Source of the DNA: JAJNBA01 sp963842295
Lineage (GTDB): Bacteria > Actinomycetota > UBA4738 > HRBIN12
Assembly: GCA_963842295.1 (NCBI GenBank)
Contig: CAWJFY010000003.1
Location: 1 to 31,556, forward strand
Length of the DNA: 31,556 bases
Direction: 5' to 3'
Both the position numbers and the translations under genes were made by a program. Every line of letters begins with the position of its first letter. Within the stretch, counting starts at the first letter, position 1. The notes under the pieces were generated by a model. It did not search any database and was not told the origin of the DNA. It saw only the letters and a list, made by a program, of their open reading frames with translations. Below are positions 31,501-31,556 of the stretch, piece after piece.

Positions 31501-31556
31501 ACTCGTCCCGCTGGTGCTGTCGGGCAACCTTCCGGGGGAGGAGATCGAGTACCCGA
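28544..31556 (+). CDS. CusA/CzcA-like RND efflux protein 2 (partial, runs off window)
   Basis: The first 1004 residues are visible, with no stop before the window edge. It is a paralogue of RND 1 with the same start (MMRWI...SS-K) and the same proton-relay numbering, VVDDAIVDCENIV (D413/D414), here closer to the HME consensus. Outer-loop segments include PPQVEIQTISLGLSSTDVES and VPLEEALNGVPGL. The last visible helices (SLVGFFTVLGIVARNGIMMV) belong to the C-terminal bundle, so only a few dozen residues are missing. The ATG pair at 28544/28547 follows AAGGGA by 11 bases. With RND 1 it may form a hetero-oligomeric pump, as MdtB/MdtC do, or two separate pumps. Confidence 0.9.
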   Translation, partial: MMRWIVASSIKLRFVVVAMAAGMMLYGFTQLPNTPLDVFPEFAPPQVEIQTISLGLSSTDVESLVTVPLEEALNGVPGLETIRSRSVSDLSSIQLLFKPGTDLLEARQLVSERVRIVTPSLPTWAAPPVMMPPVSATRRVMHIGLSSDSVSQIEMSTTAYWKIRARLLRVPGVANVAIWGEQLQQQHVRVIPERLRRLHVSLDEVMRATADSLDAGLLKYSDGAVIGTGGALETPTQQLAIRHILPILSPEDLSKVVVAERGGRTILLGDVARLLIDHQPLGGDAVVNNGPGLLLVVEKFPWGNTLEVTAGVEAALDEMRPGLPGIEIDSQIFRAGDFVDDAIHNLSHSLVVGVLLMVLVLIVFLYDWRSALISAVTIPLSLTAAGLVLHLRGVTINTMILAGFVIALGAVVDDAIVDCENIVRRLRLHRKSSDDRSIATTARIIFDASLEVRGAVVYASMIEGLALLPIFFLQSLIGSFFRPLATGYALAVAVSTLVALIVTPATAMILLRKAPLERRESPLVGWLQRGYDRLLAPIIRSPRPAYATVGAMMVAGAVTVPLLGQSLLPTFQERDFLMHWISAPGTSVGEERRIVTQASRELRAIPGVRSFGSHIGQAFLSEEIAGVNFGENWISLDPSAPFDETVAAIDEVVEGYPGLFRNRETYLNERIDEVLAGSSDAIVVRIFGDDLEVIRTKANEVGEILGSIDGVVDQHVELQADIPQIQIEVDLEKAERYGLKPGDVRRAAATMLASEEVGDIFRDGKAYDVHVFSTPASRDSVNDVSEMQVDTPDGGFVQLQDVADVRLIPMPNAIQRESFSRTITVGANAEGRDLGSIVQELERRLESVEFPLGVHAEVLGEFTERQAAQSRLALFAAVAVIGIFLILLASFGSWRLATLAFVTLPMALVGGVLAAYLIGGGVISIGSLVGFFTVLGIVARNGIMMVSHYKHLEDHEGMVFGPELVARGSRERLAPILMTALTTGLALVPLVLSGNLPGEEIEYP

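Overview
The window is high-GC DNA with GC-ending codons, lipoprotein signal peptides, a glycine-rich linker behind a lipobox, and DUF1269-type and coiled-coil stress proteins. This suggests a high-GC Gram-positive-like bacterium, most likely an uncultured actinobacterium. That placement is an inference; no rRNA or marker gene is present to confirm it.

Region 1 (about 0.2-8.3 kb) is accessory in character. It holds a small coiled-coil protein, a DUF1269 gene broken by several frameshifts, an ABC-2 exporter pair behind palindromic sites, a C-terminal remnant of an NAD-dependent epimerase, a DUF488 protein, a HAD phosphatase, two GSP17M-like small proteins, a frameshifted DinB-like gene and a membrane-tethered universal stress protein. 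Region 2 (8.7-11.5 kb) is a two-gene unit: a blue-copper lipoprotein overlaps by 8 bases a membrane-bound PilJ-like/PAS/GGDEF/EAL protein. Region 3 (11.9-22.2 kb) is a carbohydrate uptake and catabolism locus: deoC, a ROK repressor, a lipoprotein sugar-binding protein, a two-domain ATPase, two RbsC-type permeases, a Gfo/Idh/MocA oxidoreductase, a sugar isomerase/epimerase and a convergent second oxidoreductase. Region 4 (22.8 kb to the end) encodes a NarL-type two-component system followed by two CusA/CzcA-like RND pumps separated by a very small adaptor-like lipoprotein. The second pump runs off the window.

The most unusual element is a dispersed repeat of about 160 bp, present in four direct-orientation copies (starting at 3779, 8380, 11676 and 22415), with a possible fifth decayed relic near 7723. 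Each copy ends in the 3' half of a tRNA-Val(GAC): anticodon arm, variable loop, T-arm, acceptor strand and CCA. The 5' part does not fold as a tRNA and is preceded by a conserved block of about 70 bp. The copies lie between the functional gene blocks, and two of them are preceded within about 50 bases by truncated gene remnants (an epimerase and a polysaccharide deacetylase). I read this as a tRNA-derived mobile or recombination repeat that partitions the region, possibly by serial integration at a tRNA-like attachment site. No integrase is visible in the window.

Several genes (ROK, universal stress protein, DinB-like, deoC) lack a Shine-Dalgarno sequence and have a -10-like hexamer 6-7 bases before the start codon, suggesting leaderless transcripts. 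The ROK gene has the best promoter, TTGACA-N18-TAAACT. The broken genes cluster in the first 7 kb and beside repeats, while ORFs of 2.4-3.2 kb elsewhere are uninterrupted, so real gene decay fits better than uniform sequencing error.
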